A DNA stretch of 64,000 bases, from assembly GCA_902628645.1 (NCBI GenBank), contig CACONS010000001.1:32995-96994 (forward strand), given 5' to 3'. Positions 62,581 to 64,000 of this stretch are shown here, in pieces; the first letter of the stretch is position 1; the number at the start of each line of letters is the position of its first letter. Made by a program: the position numbers and the translations under genes. The stretch is from an uncultured Alphaproteobacteria bacterium (GTDB lineage Bacteria; Pseudomonadota; Alphaproteobacteria; HIMB59; GCA-002718135). The notes under the pieces are model-generated. The model was not told where the DNA came from and ran no database searches. It was given only the letters and a program-made list of their open reading frames with translations.

Positions 62581-63516
62581 TTACGTTCTAAGTGTTGTTT
62601 CAGCTACAACTAAATCATTTCGTCTATTTTCCCTAAAAACAATATATATGCCGCTTGCAACAATAAGTATTATTCCTATGAAAGAATAAAAATCAGGCAT
62701 TTCACTAAAAATAAAAAATCCTATAACAACAGAAAACAATAAATGAATATATTCAGCTGGTGCATTGACAATTGGAGATCCAACTCTGTATGCTGCAATT
62801 AAAGATATTATCCCAAAACTTCCTAAAACTGAAATAATTAAAATTATTCCAATAGTTTTTAAATCATTAATGATCCACGGATTGTTAAGATTATCTAATA
62901 TAATAAAATTAATATCTGAATAATAGATTAAAGTACTAATTAAATTACCACCTATGAATGCTCCTATATAAATGTGAAATGTTTGCTGAAACAATGAGTC
63001 ATCACCTGCAGTTTTTTTTGCTAAGGTCATAGATAAAGCATATGTACAAGCGGTAAAAATAGGAAAAATCATATAAATATTTATATTAGAAAAATCTGGT
63101 TTGATAATTAATAACGTTCCACTAAATCCAACACAAATAGAAAATATTCTATTAATACCAATTTTATTTTTAAGAATAAAATAAGAGAAAATTGTAATAA
63201 AAAAAGGACTCACAAAAAATAGACTTGTAGCTTCTGCAAGACTAATTTTACTTATTGAAATAAAGAATAATAGGAATCCAAGAAAGAAAAAGAAGCCTCT
63301 AAATATAGCGATAAAAGGATGAGCTGAGGTAAAAACAATGTTCTGTTTTTTATAAAATAAATAACAAATTAAAATTATAGTTCCAACTGTAGCTCTAAAG
63401 ACAAGTATCTGTAGCAAAGACAAATCATCAACAGTTAATTTTATTAGTGTGTCTTGGACAATGAAGAATGACATTCCCGTTATAACAAGTAAAAGACCTC
63501 TAATATTATTATTCAT
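62581..63516 (-). CDS. EamA-family (DMT) permease
   Basis: 311 aa with ten membrane helices in two EamA repeats; LLVITGMSFFIVQDTLIKL at the N-terminus and VNAPAEYIHLLFSVVIGFFIFSE near the end are typical. Substrate unknown. Only distantly similar to the EamA protein behind dmdA. Confidence 0.87.
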   Translation of the reverse strand: MNNNIRGLLLVITGMSFFIVQDTLIKLTVDDLSLLQILVFRATVGTIILICYLFYKKQNIVFTSAHPFIAIFRGFFFFLGFLLFFISISKISLAEATSLFFVSPFFITIFSYFILKNKIGINRIFSICVGFSGTLLIIKPDFSNINIYMIFPIFTACTYALSMTLAKKTAGDDSLFQQTFHIYIGAFIGGNLISTLIYYSDINFIILDNLNNPWIINDLKTIGIILIISVLGSFGIISLIAAYRVGSPIVNAPAEYIHLLFSVVIGFFIFSEMPDFYSFIGIILIVASGIYIVFRENRRNDLVVAETTLRT

Positions 63517-63571
63517 TTAAAATATTCTTAATACTATTAATAGGTCACTTTAAATAAAAAAATAGTATTAT

Positions 63572-64000
63572 ATGCATAGATATTTTTTAATTCCGTTTAT
63601 TGGCTTTTTTATCATTATTGCATTATTTGTTTTTTTTCTTCAATTTATAAATGAAGATTGGAAATTTTTAGTTCCTAAAGTTGACCTTCCCAAGTCATGT
63701 AACAATAATGATGACATAGAATTTATAACTCACGAAACAGATATTAAATCAAATCGATCATATATAGATCAAGAAGATACATATGATGGAAATCAGTTCC
63801 ATACAATTTTTTTTACTTCCTTGTGAAAGAGAAGATAGAGAATATGATATTAACAAACAAATTGAGTCTTCTCTATCTGCAATAAATATTTGGTTAAAGA
63901 AACAAACTAAAAAGCAAAGTTTACGATTTGATAAAAATATTGATGGCAATATTGATATTACATTTTTACGTGTAAATAAAACAATGGATTGGTTTGGGGA
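63572..64000 (+). CDS. Unknown anchored protein, apparently frameshifted, runs off the window
   Basis: N-terminal hydrophobic anchor (YFLIPFIGFFIIIALFVFFL, residues 3-22) then a polar region. The frame ends at a stop shortly after a run of eight T (63807-63814). Deleting one T lets it continue as LLPCEREDREYDINKQIESS, then LSAINIWLKKQTKKQSLRFD, NIDGNIDITFLRVNKTMDWF, open to the window end. Either a homopolymer error, a real frameshift, or programmed slippage. No family recognised. Confidence 0.6.

Overview
This window looks like a piece of a small, very AT-rich, tightly packed alphaproteobacterial chromosome of the open-ocean type (SAR11 or HIMB59/AEGEAN-169 style). The evidence is the very low GC by eye, many 1-20 bp gene overlaps, frequent GTG/TTG starts, a DMSP demethylase (dmdA), a tandem glycine riboswitch in front of the glycine cleavage genes, and the alphaproteobacterial order xthA-erpA / dgt-argS-(SPOR)-scpA-scpB-tatABC-serS-pcm. 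The exact lineage cannot be settled from this sequence alone. No tRNA, rRNA or CRISPR array was found, and no gene-free stretch exceeds 300 bases.

Layout. 1-9.0 kb: housekeeping (DNA repair, Fe-S carrier, dGTPase, ArgRS, condensin ScpAB, Tat translocase, SerRS, protein repair). 9.0-15.1 kb: MATE exporter, RlmJ, cold-shock protein, small membrane/EF-hand/DnaJ-like proteins, a threonine/serine dehydratase, AnmK, then a gap holding a candidate three-hairpin small RNA with a clear terminator. 15.1-21.7 kb: a deaminase, the glycine riboswitch, gcvT-gcvH-gcvP, a site-2 protease and a MazG-like phosphohydrolase. 21.7-24.4 kb (minus strand): cysE-cysK-cystathionine lyase, for cysteine synthesis and transsulfuration. 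24.5-25.8 kb: a thioesterase and a BASS transporter. 25.8-32.6 kb: a nine-gene minus-strand run of class IV aminotransferase, sulfotransferase, hydratase, DCC protein, PsiE, an unusual photolyase-like protein, an ABC-2 exporter and a PhyH dioxygenase.

32.7-37.1 kb: MFS transporter, hydroxyacid dehydrogenase, a small two-helix protein, dmdA and an EamA permease. 37.1-44.2 kb: a sugar locus (LacI repressor and two permeases facing a binding protein, a GH2 glycosidase and an AraD-like 2-keto-3-deoxy-L-arabonate dehydratase), with a perfect palindrome as likely operator and no ATPase gene. 44.3-50.9 kb: a cyclic-nucleotide/ion-channel cluster with two class III cyclases, a MscS channel carrying a cyclic-nucleotide-binding domain, a voltage-gated-type K+ channel and two small membrane proteins. 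This is the best candidate for an undescribed system.

50.9-64 kb: an accessory-looking region with a peroxiredoxin-like protein, an MlrC-family protein, a tyrosine recombinase next to a dif-like inverted repeat, a CobB-type sirtuin, several unknown membrane or exported proteins, a rhodanese, a decayed GMC-oxidoreductase tail, AlkB-family hydroxylase, a secreted polysaccharide-lyase-like protein, a second 2OG dioxygenase paired with a hydroxyacid dehydrogenase, GNAT, EamA, and an unknown protein that is frameshifted at a T8 run and leaves the window.
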